Origin: UBA1724 sp051884615
GTDB taxonomy: Bacteria > Verrucomicrobiota > Lentisphaeria > Oligosphaerales > Oligosphaeraceae
NCBI GenBank assembly: GCA_051884615.1
Contig: JBJEVT010000003.1
Span: forward strand, 12,743 to 76,742
DNA length: 64,000 nt
Direction of reading: 5' to 3'
Positions 1-8,780 of this stretch are shown here, in pieces (position 1 is the first letter of the stretch; every line of letters begins with the position of its first letter). The position numbers and the translations under genes were made by a program. Below the pieces are notes generated by a model. That model ran no database searches, had not been told where the DNA came from, and was given only the letters and a program-made list of their open reading frames with translations.

Positions 1-1
1 G

Positions 2-709
2 GATCCCGTCACCGGCGAGATTCCTCCCCGGGAGCAGTGGCCGGAGCACATGGAGATGCCCGATGGCACCACGGTCCATTTCCCCTGCGCCGCCTTGAAG
101 AGCGCCTGGGAGGAATTGCCCCTGGAGGTGAATCACGCCCTGCGCCAGGGCCCCATGGACAAGATTCTGCGGGGCGCCGTCCCCCTGCCCCGGAAGATGG
201 ACGCCTTCTTCTTCTACCAGGAGGCGGGGGACAGCTTCCTCCAGGACGCCGCGGAACGCCTCTACCGCCACGGCGCCCAGGCCCGGTTCTTCGTGTGCCC
301 GACTGGGACGCCCGACGGGGAGATGTCCCAGGATGACGCCGCCAGGGAGGAGGCACGCCTGGAGGAGGCCTGGCGCGCCCTCCGGCAGGACGGGGATTCC
401 CCCCTGCCTCTGCTGCTCCTGGGCAACGCCGAGGGCGCGCGCCTTGCCCTGCAAATGGCGGGACGCCTGTGCCGGGAGGATTCCGGAGTGACCCGCCCCC
501 TGTATCTGGCCCTCCTGGATCCCCTCCTCTCCCTGGACGAGGAGGAGCAGCTGAGGCAGTTGCCCTGTCCCCGGCGGGTCTTCATGGGCGAGGAGGAAAT
601 CTCGCCCCTGGGGGAGGAGGAGACGGTCTGGCTTTCCCTGGCGGAAAACCCCGAGATTCTCTGGCTGGACTTCGTGCGGGGCGCCGCCCGATTCCCGGAG
701 GTCCCATGA
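2..709 (+). CDS. alpha/beta-hydrolase-like protein, 5'-partial
   Basis: The reading frame is open to the left edge of the window, so the gene probably starts outside it; the first internal ATG is at position 50. The protein has an alpha/beta-hydrolase-like layout, with a hydrophobic strand leading to GNAEG at the place of the nucleophile elbow. The usual Ser of GxSxG is Glu here, so classical serine-hydrolase activity is doubtful. The stop codon overlaps the start of the next hydrolase-like gene by 4 bp (ATGA), so the two are likely co-translated. The substrate is unknown, and the family assignment rests only on this motif and the general pattern. Confidence 0.5.
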   Translation, partial: DPVTGEIPPREQWPEHMEMPDGTTVHFPCAALKSAWEELPLEVNHALRQGPMDKILRGAVPLPRKMDAFFFYQEAGDSFLQDAAERLYRHGAQARFFVCPTGTPDGEMSQDDAAREEARLEEAWRALRQDGDSPLPLLLLGNAEGARLALQMAGRLCREDSGVTRPLYLALLDPLLSLDEEEQLRQLPCPRRVFMGEEEISPLGEEETVWLSLAENPEILWLDFVRGAARFPEVP

Positions 710-1482
710 CGGTGCCAGGGGAGAAGTCCCGTCCTCTTTCTCCGTGGGCGCCCCGGGGGTTTCTGATCCTCGGGGTGGTTCTGCTTTTCCTGGGGGGATG
801 GCTCGTTTGGAACGAGAAGCCCGTCCCCGACCAGGACCATCCGGACGTGCCTCCGGGAGAGACCATGGCGGGAGAGATCCTGTGGCATCGTCCCCTTCCC
901 CGGAATCCCCGGGGCATCCTGGTGCTGGCCAGCGGATACAACGACCGTCGGGGCTGGATGGTGCGTCATCCTCCCTGGGTGGAGTTCGCCCGGCGGGAAA
1001 ATCTGGCCCTGGCGGAGGCCTCCTTCGCCTCCCCCCGGGAGGAACTGCGCCCGGGGAAACGGGGATACTACTACCCGGAACACGGCTCCGGCCAACGGCT
1101 CCAGGACGCCCTGGAACGGGAATACGGTCCCCCGGAAACCTGCCCGCCCCTGCTCCTCTTCGGCTTCTCCGGCGGGGGGATCTTCCTGGCCCGGTTCCAG
1201 GACTGGACCCAATATCCCGTGGCCGCCTGGTCCACCCTGGGAAGCGCACGATATCTCCCGCCCCGCCCGGGACAGCCCCCCGCGCTTCTGGTCTGCGGGG
1301 ACATGGACGGCAACCTGGAAGCCAACCGGCGCTATCTCCAGGAGTGCCGCCGCCTGGGGGTGGAGGTCCAACTCCAGGAGCTCTTCGAGTGCGGGCACGT
1401 CCTGGATTTCCGCGCCGAGGAGGCCGTCCAGCTCTTCTTCCACCGGATCCTCCAGGAGTCGGAGCGACCCGGTCCGCCGTGA
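706..1482 (+). CDS. membrane-anchored alpha/beta hydrolase
   Basis: This 258-aa protein has a short basic N-terminus and one hydrophobic segment at about residues 19-36 (signal anchor). The rest should lie outside the membrane. The nucleophile elbow GFSGGG is intact, followed by CGDMDG (candidate acidic residue) and CGH near the C-terminus (candidate catalytic His), so a Ser-Asp-His triad is plausible. The fold resembles the dienelactone-hydrolase and phospholipase/carboxylesterase group. The start at 706 was chosen because it forms an ATGA overlap with the preceding gene and precedes the membrane segment. The substrate cannot be read from the sequence. Confidence 0.65.
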   Translation: MTVPGEKSRPLSPWAPRGFLILGVVLLFLGGWLVWNEKPVPDQDHPDVPPGETMAGEILWHRPLPRNPRGILVLASGYNDRRGWMVRHPPWVEFARRENLALAEASFASPREELRPGKRGYYYPEHGSGQRLQDALEREYGPPETCPPLLLFGFSGGGIFLARFQDWTQYPVAAWSTLGSARYLPPRPGQPPALLVCGDMDGNLEANRRYLQECRRLGVEVQLQELFECGHVLDFRAEEAVQLFFHRILQESERPGPP

Positions 1483-1676
1483 GGCGGCGGCGTTGACGGA
1501 CTTGCGGGGGCGGGGGAATTGTCGTGGGAAGCGGGGAGGTGTCCTACGGATTTCCCTCCAGCCTTTATATTACGTCAATTTCCATTTCTGACGGATTTTT
1601 GCGTCAATCGGGGCCGGGTTGTGGCGTGAGCCGCGGCCGGTCCATGTCCCACCGAAAACGGAATGAGGAGAACCCC
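1483..1676. promoter_or_regulatory. upstream region of pckG with repeated CGTCAAT boxes
   Basis: This spacer ahead of pckG is AT-rich in its middle part. It holds two direct copies of CGTCAAT at 1573-1579 and 1602-1608, with an inverted partial copy (TGACGG) between them at 1589-1594. Such spacing is compatible with a regulator site, but no known consensus is matched. A small GC hairpin without a T-run follows the upstream gene at about 1479-1492. Confidence 0.3.
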
Positions 1677-3497
1677 ATGATCACCGTGAACGATCTGAAA
1701 AATGCCGAGCTGAAGGGCTGGCTTCAGGGCTGGATCGACCTGTGCAAGCCTGCCATGGTCGAGTTCTGCGACGGCTCCCAGAAGCACTATGACGCCCTTT
1801 GCGACCTGATGGTCAAGACCGGCACCTTCATCAAGATGAAGACCCCCGTGAACTCCTACCTGGCCCGCTCCGACAAGAGCGATGTGGCCCGTGTGGAGGA
1901 GCGCACCTTCATCTGCGCCAAGGACGAGGCCGGCGCTGGCGTCACCAACCACTGGAAGGCTCCCGCCGAGATGAAGGAGGAGTTCAACAAGATCTTCGAC
2001 GGTTGCATGGCGGGCCGCACCATGTATGTGATCCCCTTCTCCATGGGCAACCCGGAGTCTCCCCTGGCCAAGTACGGCATTGAAATCACCGATTCCGCCT
2101 ACGTCGTGGTCAACATGATGATCATGACCCGCGTCAGCCAGACCATCCTGGACCGGATCGACGCCGGCCGGGAGTACATCCACGCCGTCCATTCCAACGG
2201 CGCCCCCCTGGCGGACGGCCAGGCGGACGTGCCCTGGCCCTGCGCTCCCGTGGAGAAGAAGTACATCTCCCAGTTCCCCGACACCCGGGAGATCATCTCC
2301 TTCGGTTCCGGATACGGCGGCAACGCCCTGCTGGGCAAGAAGTGCTTCGCCCTGCGTATCGCCAGCGTGCTGGCCAAGGAAGAGGGCTGGATGGCCGAGC
2401 ACATGCTCATCCTGAAGGTCACCAATCCCGAGGGCAAGTACAAGTTCGTCACCGGCGCCTTCCCCAGCGCCTGCGGCAAGACCAACCTGGCCATGCTCAC
2501 CCCCACCCTCCCCGGCTGGAAGGTGGAGACCGTGGGCGACGACATCGCCTGGATGCGCTTTGACAAGGACGGCGTGCTGCGCGCCATCAATCCCGAGGCC
2601 GGCTTCTTCGGCGTCGCCCCCGGCACCTCCATGAAGTCCAACCCCAACGCCATGAAGACCATCAATGGCGGCAACACCATCTTCACCAACGTGGCCCTCA
2701 CCGAGGACTACAGCTACTGGTGGGAAGACGGCGACGTGAAGGATCCCGGCACTGTGGTGGACTGGCTGCGCCGGCCCTGGAACAAGGCCTGGAATCCCTC
2801 CGGCCCCGCCGCCCACAAGAACTCCCGGTTCACCACCCCCGCCAAGCAGTGCCCCGTCATCGCCCCCGAGTGGGAGAGCCCGGAAGGGGTGCCCATCTCC
2901 GCGATTCTCTTCGGCGGCCGCCGCAAGACCGTGGTGCCTCTGGTGAACGAGTCCCGTTCCTGGGAGCACGGTGTCTTCATGGGCGCCACCATGTCCTCCG
3001 AGATGACCGCCGCCACGCTGGGCGGCGCCGGCCAGCTGCGCTTTGACCCCATGGCCATGCTGCCCTTCATCGGCTACAACGTCTGCGACTATCTGAAGCA
3101 CTGGCTGGAGATTGGCAAGCATCCCGGCGCCAAGCTGCCCAAGATCTACTATGTGAACTGGTTCCGTCGCGGCGAGGATGGTCACTTCCTGTGGCCCGGC
3201 TACGGCGACAACAGCCGCGTCCTGAAGTGGATCTTCGAGCGTTGCGACGGCACCGCCGCCGCCAAGGAGACCGAGATCGGCAACCTGCCCACCGATGACG
3301 CCATCGACATGAGCGGCCTGGATGTCTCCGCCGAGGACAAGAAGGTGCTGCTGTCCGTGGACAAGGAAGGCTGGAAGGCCACCCTGCCTCAGTTCGAGGA
3401 GTGGCTGAAGAAGCTGAACAAGTATGCGGACCAGGGTCACCCCCTGCCCGCGGAGATCTGGAACCAGCTGGAAGAGCTGAAGAAGCGCCTCGGCTAG
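1677..3497 (+). CDS. pckG: phosphoenolpyruvate carboxykinase (GTP)
   Basis: Cytosolic enzyme that interconverts oxaloacetate plus GTP with PEP, CO2 and GDP (EC 4.1.1.32). It works in gluconeogenesis or, in many fermenting anaerobes, as the CO2-fixing step towards succinate. The 606-aa length fits the GTP class. Visible motifs are the nucleotide loop FPSACGKTN at about residues 262-270, GDDIAWMRFD near 286 and NPEAGFFGVAPGTS near 305. The start at 1677 follows GAGGAG at good distance; the open frame reaches further upstream, but that part looks non-coding. It appears to be a single-gene unit with its own promoter region. Confidence 0.96.
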   Translation: MITVNDLKNAELKGWLQGWIDLCKPAMVEFCDGSQKHYDALCDLMVKTGTFIKMKTPVNSYLARSDKSDVARVEERTFICAKDEAGAGVTNHWKAPAEMKEEFNKIFDGCMAGRTMYVIPFSMGNPESPLAKYGIEITDSAYVVVNMMIMTRVSQTILDRIDAGREYIHAVHSNGAPLADGQADVPWPCAPVEKKYISQFPDTREIISFGSGYGGNALLGKKCFALRIASVLAKEEGWMAEHMLILKVTNPEGKYKFVTGAFPSACGKTNLAMLTPTLPGWKVETVGDDIAWMRFDKDGVLRAINPEAGFFGVAPGTSMKSNPNAMKTINGGNTIFTNVALTEDYSYWWEDGDVKDPGTVVDWLRRPWNKAWNPSGPAAHKNSRFTTPAKQCPVIAPEWESPEGVPISAILFGGRRKTVVPLVNESRSWEHGVFMGATMSSEMTAATLGGAGQLRFDPMAMLPFIGYNVCDYLKHWLEIGKHPGAKLPKIYYVNWFRRGEDGHFLWPGYGDNSRVLKWIFERCDGTAAAKETEIGNLPTDDAIDMSGLDVSAEDKKVLLSVDKEGWKATLPQFEEWLKKLNKYADQGHPLPAEIWNQLEELKKRLG

Positions 3498-3577
3498 GCC
3501 GGGGAGTTTTTTCCCGGCGCCTTCGGAGTCGTCTCCCGCCCTGCGGTGTCCCCGTCGCCCTGTTGAGGGGCGCGGGG
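3498..3577 (+). terminator. GC-rich hairpins after pckG
   Basis: Right after the pckG stop codon, GCCGGG (3498-3503) pairs with CCCGGC (3513-3518) around a T-rich loop. A second GC-rich hairpin lies at about 3549-3577. Neither is followed by a long T-run, so intrinsic termination is possible but not certain. Confidence 0.35.
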
Positions 3578-3714
3578 TGCGGTGTGGCGGGGGCGTCCGG
3601 GGGCGTTCTTCGCCATCGGCCGGCCGGACGCTGGAAGAGCGCCTGTGTCGGCCGTTGTCTTTTTCCTTTGATTCTCTCCCCGTCCCTCCCTTTCTTTCCC
3701 CCTCTTTTTCGGTC

Positions 3715-4074
3715 ATGGCCAACCGTCTGGACTATCTGGAAGGCAAGAAACTCTGCGTGGTGTTCGTGAAGGTGCTGGAGCCCTCCACGGGGAGAGTCCA
3801 GTGCCGCGCCCTGCGGGGGCGCGCCGCCATCAACCAGGGGCACCTGGATGTCATGACCGCCAAGGGCGCCATCTTCACCGTGCCTTCCTCCGCCTACCCC
3901 ACGGTGGCGCCCAATGACGGCACCAAGCTGCTGGGGGATGCGGACTACTTCTGCCTGGTGAAGGTGGACCCCAACATCGATTTGGAGCACGGGGGACCCT
4001 GCCATCATGGTCCCGACTGCCATTGCGGACACCACCACCACGATGACGACGACGGCTTCCCCGTCGTCTATTGA
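3715..4074 (+). CDS. small protein with a His/Cys/Asp-rich C-terminal tail
   Basis: A 119-aa soluble protein with no signal peptide. Residues 1-90 look like a compact globular domain that I do not recognise. The last 30 residues hold about eight His, three Cys and four consecutive Asp, including the block HCGHHHHDDDD, a typical low-complexity metal-binding tail. The gene starts 56 bp upstream of hisD on the same strand. HisD is a zinc enzyme, so a role in zinc or nickel handling is an attractive inference but unproven. There is no Shine-Dalgarno sequence; the start follows a long C/T tract. Confidence 0.55.
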   Translation: MANRLDYLEGKKLCVVFVKVLEPSTGRVQCRALRGRAAINQGHLDVMTAKGAIFTVPSSAYPTVAPNDGTKLLGDADYFCLVKVDPNIDLEHGGPCHHGPDCHCGHHHHDDDDGFPVVY

Positions 4075-4129
4075 CCCGCGCCCCGGCCATCCCCCCCCTT
4101 TTTCCCCGCTCCCCTTTCTCTTCCAGAAC

Positions 4130-5416
4130 ATGGAAATCCTTTTCCGCGACACCCCCGATTTTTCCGCCCGTCTTCAGGCCATGCTCTCCCGGGAGGCTTA
4201 TTCCCAGGAGATTGCCCAGGCCGCCGAGGCCATCCTCCAGCAAGTCCGTCTCCGGGGAGACGAGGCGCTCTGCCAGTACGCCCGGGAGTTCGACCACACG
4301 GAGCTGACGCCGGAGCAGTTCCTGGTGGCGGAGGAGGAGATTTCCCGTGCCTGCGAGCAGGTCTCCCGGGAGGATCGGGATGCCATTGATCTGGCGGTGG
4401 CGCACATCCAGGATTTCTACAGCCGCACCCTGCCCAAGGGGTGGCAGTATTCGCCTCGTCCCGGCGTGGTGCTGGGCGAGCAGTTCCATCCGCTGGACCG
4501 GGTGGGATGCTACATCCCCGGGGGCACGGCGCCCCTGGTCTCCACGGTGTGCCACACGGTGGCCATTGCCCGGACGGCCGGGGTGAAGGAGATTCTGGTC
4601 TGCACGCCTCCCGGCGGCACCAAGGGCATCCATCCCGCTTTGCTCTATGCCTGCCGGGCGGCGGGCGCCACGGCGGTCTATCGCCTGGGCGGCGTCTACG
4701 CGGTGGGCGCCTTGGCCTACGGCACCGCCACCATCCCCAAGGTGGAGAAGATCTGCGGCCCCGGCAACGCCTATGTGGCGGCCGCCAAACGGGCCCTCTA
4801 CGGCACCGTGGCCCTGGATCTGGTGGCGGGACCCTCCGAGATTCTGGTGGTGGCGGATGATTCGGCCAATCCCGCCTATGTGGCGGCGGACGTGCTTTCC
4901 CAGGCGGAGCATGGCTCCGGGCGGGAGCAGGCGGTGCTGGTGTCTCCCAGCCGTTCCCTGCTGGAGGCGGTGCGGGAGGAGATTCTCCGTCAGGCGGCCG
5001 CCCTGGGGCGTCAGGAGTGCGTCCAGAAGGTTTTGGACCAGGGGGTGTTCCTGGTGGAGGCACGGGATTTGGAGGATGCGGCACGGATTGCCAGCCAGTA
5101 TGCGCCGGAGCATTTGGAGCTGCAGGTGGCGGATCCCTGGGCATTGGCCCCCAAGATCACGGCGGCGGGCGCCATTTTCCTGGGGAGCTACACCCCGGAG
5201 CCCGTGGGAGACTATGTGGCGGGCCCCAGCCATGTGCTGCCCACCGGGGGCACGGCGCGCTTCTTCAACGGCCTCACCGGAGACGCCTTCTTCCGGCGCA
5301 CCAGCTTGATTTCCTACGACCGGGAGGCCCTCCTGAAGGAGCAGCCCGCCCTGGCCCGCCTGACGGCCGCCGAGGGCCTGGACGCCCACGGAAACTCCGC
5401 CGCCATCCGGAAATAA
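4130..5416 (+). CDS. hisD: histidinol dehydrogenase
   Basis: Catalyses the last two steps of histidine synthesis, oxidising L-histidinol to L-histidine with two NAD+ (EC 1.1.1.23). The 428-aa length is normal. The zinc-site elements are in the expected places: QAEHG at about 258-262, the Asp of PEPVGDYVAGPSH near 360, and DAHGNSA near 416-422. VDLVAGPSEILVVAD-type NAD-site sequence precedes them. No other his genes are in the window, so hisD is separated from its pathway here. Its neighbours are the His-rich small gene upstream and argS downstream. The leader is C/T-rich without a Shine-Dalgarno sequence. Confidence 0.97.
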   Translation: MEILFRDTPDFSARLQAMLSREAYSQEIAQAAEAILQQVRLRGDEALCQYAREFDHTELTPEQFLVAEEEISRACEQVSREDRDAIDLAVAHIQDFYSRTLPKGWQYSPRPGVVLGEQFHPLDRVGCYIPGGTAPLVSTVCHTVAIARTAGVKEILVCTPPGGTKGIHPALLYACRAAGATAVYRLGGVYAVGALAYGTATIPKVEKICGPGNAYVAAAKRALYGTVALDLVAGPSEILVVADDSANPAYVAADVLSQAEHGSGREQAVLVSPSRSLLEAVREEILRQAAALGRQECVQKVLDQGVFLVEARDLEDAARIASQYAPEHLELQVADPWALAPKITAAGAIFLGSYTPEPVGDYVAGPSHVLPTGGTARFFNGLTGDAFFRRTSLISYDREALLKEQPALARLTAAEGLDAHGNSAAIRK

Positions 5417-5450
5417 CAACCTCTCCCCTCTCTTCTCCCTGGAGCCTTCC

Positions 5451-7235
5451 ATGCGCTTTGCTTTCCTCGATGATCTCCACGCCTGTCTGGAAAAGGAACT
5501 GAATGCCCCTCTGCCGCCGCTGGCGGTGGACCTGTGCCCGGAGGGCATCGAGGGGGATGTGACCCTCTCCTGCTTCCCCCTGGGCAAGGCGCTTCGCACC
5601 AATCCCATGGCCCTGGCCGCCAAGGTGGCGGAGCAGCTTGCCGGCCATCCCGATGTGGAGAAGTGCGAGGTGGCAAAAGCCTTCCTGAACATCACGTTGA
5701 AGCCCGCCGCCCTGATGCGGGACACCGTGGGGCGGGACATTCTGGAGCAGGAGGTGCTGCCGGCCTCGGAGCGCCGGAAGATTCTCATCGAGTTCAGCGC
5801 CCCCAACACCAACAAGCCCCAGCATCTGGGCCATGTGCGCAACAACACCATCGGCATGTCCACCGCCTCCTTGCTGAAGCGGGCGGGACACCAGGTGACC
5901 CAGGTGAATCTGGTGAACGACCGGGGCATCCACATCTGCAAGTCCATGCTGGCCTACCAGCGCTTCGGGGAGGGATGCACCCCGGAGAGCACGGGCAAGA
6001 AGGGGGATCATCTGGTGGGCGACTTCTATGTGCGCTACAACCAGGAACTCTCCCGGCAGATTGCCCAGTTGAAGGAGGAGCGTCCCGAGCTGGCGGCGAA
6101 GGAGTCGGAGGATTTGTTCCTGGAGACGGAGCTGGGCCAGGCCACCGCCAAGATGCTCCAGGACTGGGAGGCGGGAGAGCCCCAGGTGCGGGCCCTCTGG
6201 CAGAAGATGAACGGCTGGGTCTTCCAGGGCTTTGAGGAAACCTATCGCCGCATGGGCATCGCCTTCGACAAGCTCTACCTGGAAAGCCAGACCTACAAGC
6301 TGGGCAAGGACATCATCCTCCAGGGACTGGAGCGGGGCGTCTTCGAAAAGCGGCAGGACGGGGCCGTCATCATGGATTTCCACGACCCCTCCTTCGGCAC
6401 CAAGGTGGTCCTCCGCAGCGACGGCACCAGCGTCTACATCACCCAGGATATCGGCACCACCCTCCTGAAACAGCAGGATTTCCAGCCGGATCAGCAGATC
6501 TGGGTGGTGGGCGACGAGCAGATCTACCACTTCAAGGTCCTCTTCACCATCCTCAAGGCCCTGGGATATCCCTGGGCCGACCGCCTGACCCACATGGCCT
6601 ACGGCATGGTGAATCTCCCCACCGGCAAGATGAAGTCCCGGGAAGGCACCGTGGTGGATGCGGACGACCTCTTTGACGAAATGGCCCGCCTGGCCCGGGA
6701 AGCCACTCTGGAACGAGTCCCGGAAGGCCAGGAACCCCCCGCCGACCTGGAGGAGCGGGCAGACGTCATCAGCATGGCCGCCCTGAAGTTCATGCTCCTG
6801 AAAGTCTCTCCCCGCACCACCATCACCTTCGACCCCAACGCCGCCATCAAATTCGAGGGAGACACGGGCCCCTATGTCCTCTACGCCTACGCCCGCCTCT
6901 CCTCCCTCCTGCGCCAGCCCGGCGTGGAGGAACTCCGGGGACAGACCCCCCAGTGGGAAGTGCTCGCCGAAGGACCGGAGCGCCGCCTGGCTCTCCTCTG
7001 TGCGAAATATCCCGACGCCCTGGCCAAGGCCGCCCGGGAGCTGGACACCTCCGTGGTGGCGGCCTATCTCCTGGATCTGGCCAAGGGATTCAGCGCCTTC
7101 TACAAGAATTGCCCGGTGAAGAGCGCCCAGGATCCCCAGGTGAAAGCCGCCCGGGTGGCTCTCTGCGAAGCCACCCGAAAGATCATCGGAGACGGCCTCC
7201 ACACCCTCACTATCCGCACCCTGGAAAGCATGTAG
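5451..7235 (+). CDS. argS: arginyl-tRNA synthetase
   Basis: Class I aminoacyl-tRNA synthetase that charges tRNA-Arg (EC 6.1.1.19). The 594-aa length matches the family. The N-terminal Add-1-type domain is followed by SAPNTNKPQHLGH near residues 115-127, with HLGH as the HIGH signature. GKMKSR near 391-396 takes the place of KMSKS, and the helical DALR-type anticodon domain occupies the last 130 residues. The gene lies 34 bp after hisD and may be co-transcribed. The leader is pyrimidine-rich with a weak GGAG. Confidence 0.97.
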   Translation: MRFAFLDDLHACLEKELNAPLPPLAVDLCPEGIEGDVTLSCFPLGKALRTNPMALAAKVAEQLAGHPDVEKCEVAKAFLNITLKPAALMRDTVGRDILEQEVLPASERRKILIEFSAPNTNKPQHLGHVRNNTIGMSTASLLKRAGHQVTQVNLVNDRGIHICKSMLAYQRFGEGCTPESTGKKGDHLVGDFYVRYNQELSRQIAQLKEERPELAAKESEDLFLETELGQATAKMLQDWEAGEPQVRALWQKMNGWVFQGFEETYRRMGIAFDKLYLESQTYKLGKDIILQGLERGVFEKRQDGAVIMDFHDPSFGTKVVLRSDGTSVYITQDIGTTLLKQQDFQPDQQIWVVGDEQIYHFKVLFTILKALGYPWADRLTHMAYGMVNLPTGKMKSREGTVVDADDLFDEMARLAREATLERVPEGQEPPADLEERADVISMAALKFMLLKVSPRTTITFDPNAAIKFEGDTGPYVLYAYARLSSLLRQPGVEELRGQTPQWEVLAEGPERRLALLCAKYPDALAKAARELDTSVVAAYLLDLAKGFSAFYKNCPVKSAQDPQVKAARVALCEATRKIIGDGLHTLTIRTLESM

Positions 7236-7590
7236 GCAAAAATCCAGCGCCGCCACTTTTCTTCAGCGCGGGGAACGCACAAAAGGCAAACACAGAAGGG
7301 GTGCGAGCATGCTTCCCATACTCCACCACCCTATATGGGCATCTCCCCCGTTTACGAGAGAACGTGGCACCCCTTGCACTGCGGCGATCCTAAAAAAAAG
7401 GGGGGGAGACGCTAGCCCATCGTTCTCACTTCGGGGGGGGTGAGGCTAAACAGGCACAACAAATTTTTCCTGCCTCCCTTTTTTCGGGAGGATCTGTTTC
7501 CTGCCTCCTGCGTCCCCGGCGTGGGGTGACATCCTTCCCTATGTCAGGCCTATCGCAGGGGGCATGCTCTTGATATCTCTGGTCACGGAG
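7236..7590. other. intergenic region between convergent argS and the regulator gene
   Basis: No gene is seen in these 355 bp. They separate rightward argS from the leftward regulator gene and hold the 3' ends of both. Candidate end structures are a hairpin pairing CTCAC (7425-7429) with GTGAG (7440-7444), enclosed by TAGCC/GGCTA, and CCTCCC/GGGAGG at 7473-7491 around a T-rich loop. None is a textbook terminator with a long T-tail. Confidence 0.4.
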
Positions 7591-8697
7591 TCACTTTTTC
7601 TTTCGTTTGGCTCCCGACTCCCGTTCTCGCAGGTGGAAAGAAAGCAATCTACCCTCCCTCTCATCATCTTCCCCGCGATGGAGGGCCTCCAGCCGGCGAA
7701 TGGCTTCGGCTCCTATCTCCTCCGCCTGGATATCCACGGAAGTCAGGGGAGGGAAGGAATATTCGGCAAAACTAGAGTTATTGCACCCCACCACAGCCAC
7801 TTTCTCCGGACATGGCACGGAGGACTCATGGAGGCAGTGAAGCACCCCCATGGCAATCAGATCATCCATGCATACGATGCCGTCCACTTCCGCCTCCAGA
7901 AGATGCTTTGCTTCCTGATATCCTGCCTTCTCCCCTGGCTTCTGGAAGAAAATCCTACTCCGCGTGGCGGTCAGGCCATGACGTTTCAACGCACGCTTGT
8001 ACCCCGCTAGACGATCTATCGTGACCGTGAAGCCCTTTTCCAATCCAATAAAGCCCACCCTCTGACACCCCTGGGAAAGAAGATGCTCCGTCATGGCCTC
8101 CCCTACCGCCACATTATCATTGTCCACACAAGGAAGCCCTTGGACTAGGGAACGTCCCACAGTCACCAGAGGGATTTCCATCTGCCGTAAATCACGGAGG
8201 ATTTCCACAGGCATCATGGGATTGGCGATGAGAAGGCCCGACAGGCGCCCGGCACGGCACAGTTCCCTGTAAATCCCATCCTCCTGGCCCAGAAACATCA
8301 GAGAAACGCCTCGTCTCATGGCCTCGCGGCTGGCTCCTTGGAGCAGACGGAGACGAAAGTCCGTCATTCCCCCCTGGGAAAGCTCTTCAAGAACCACGCC
8401 GTAAACCGTCTTTTCGGATAGATTTTCAGCGGGCCTCCCGGAAAGAAAGGTCCCCTTGCCGGGAACCCGGAGGAGGCGTCCAGAGACCTCCAGTTCCTTT
8501 AAGGCCAAACGCACCGTGGTATGGCTGACGGAGAAGAGACGGCAGAGTTCCCGTTCGGAGGGAAGGGCATCCTGCCCCTCCTGGCCCATCTGTTCCATCC
8601 ATGCACTGAGCCGCTGCACGAGTTGAAGATACAAAGGCTGGGGAGCGTTCCGACGAACACTCCCCAGCTTCGAAAAATCCATTTCCTTTCCTGACAT
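7591..8697 (-). CDS. GntR/LacI hybrid transcriptional regulator
   Basis: A 368-aa regulator. Residues about 20-85 form a GntR-type winged helix (PSERELCRLFSVSHTTVR, then an LxVPGKGTF wing). The remaining 280 residues look like the LacI/periplasmic-binding-protein effector domain, with SQGCQRVGFIG, DGIVCMDDLIAMG and PPLTSVDIQ. This AraR-like arrangement usually binds a sugar and controls nearby carbohydrate genes. It is the last gene of the large minus-strand glycan operon. A possible operator lies 63-83 bp upstream of its start and is shared with the operon promoter. The start at 8697 was chosen for an AAGGA about 8 bp upstream; the in-frame ATG at 8682 is an alternative. Confidence 0.85.
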   Translation of the reverse strand: MSGKEMDFSKLGSVRRNAPQPLYLQLVQRLSAWMEQMGQEGQDALPSERELCRLFSVSHTTVRLALKELEVSGRLLRVPGKGTFLSGRPAENLSEKTVYGVVLEELSQGGMTDFRLRLLQGASREAMRRGVSLMFLGQEDGIYRELCRAGRLSGLLIANPMMPVEILRDLRQMEIPLVTVGRSLVQGLPCVDNDNVAVGEAMTEHLLSQGCQRVGFIGLEKGFTVTIDRLAGYKRALKRHGLTATRSRIFFQKPGEKAGYQEAKHLLEAEVDGIVCMDDLIAMGVLHCLHESSVPCPEKVAVVGCNNSSFAEYSFPPLTSVDIQAEEIGAEAIRRLEALHRGEDDEREGRLLSFHLRERESGAKRKKK

Positions 8698-8759
8698 GAT
8701 TCCGGTCCTTTTCTCCTCTTGCGCCCTCTCCCTGGCATGCCACCAAGGAAATGGCGAAA

Positions 8760-8780
8760 GATTGCAAACAGTTACAATAT
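8760..8780. promoter_or_regulatory. candidate operator upstream of the regulator gene
   Basis: The plus strand reads ATTGCAAACAGTTACAAT at 8761-8778. The core CAAACAGTTAC is identical to the core in the operon promoter at 21638-21656. It overlaps the stop codon of the symporter and lies 63-83 bp upstream of the regulator start, as expected for an autoregulatory site. The outer ATTG/CAAT arms are palindromic. Confidence 0.5.

Noticed and set aside
1575..3722. A 715-codon open frame antisense to pckG
   Set aside because: It mirrors the codon pattern of pckG in GC-rich DNA, has low-complexity Gly/His/Val composition and no homology-like motifs.
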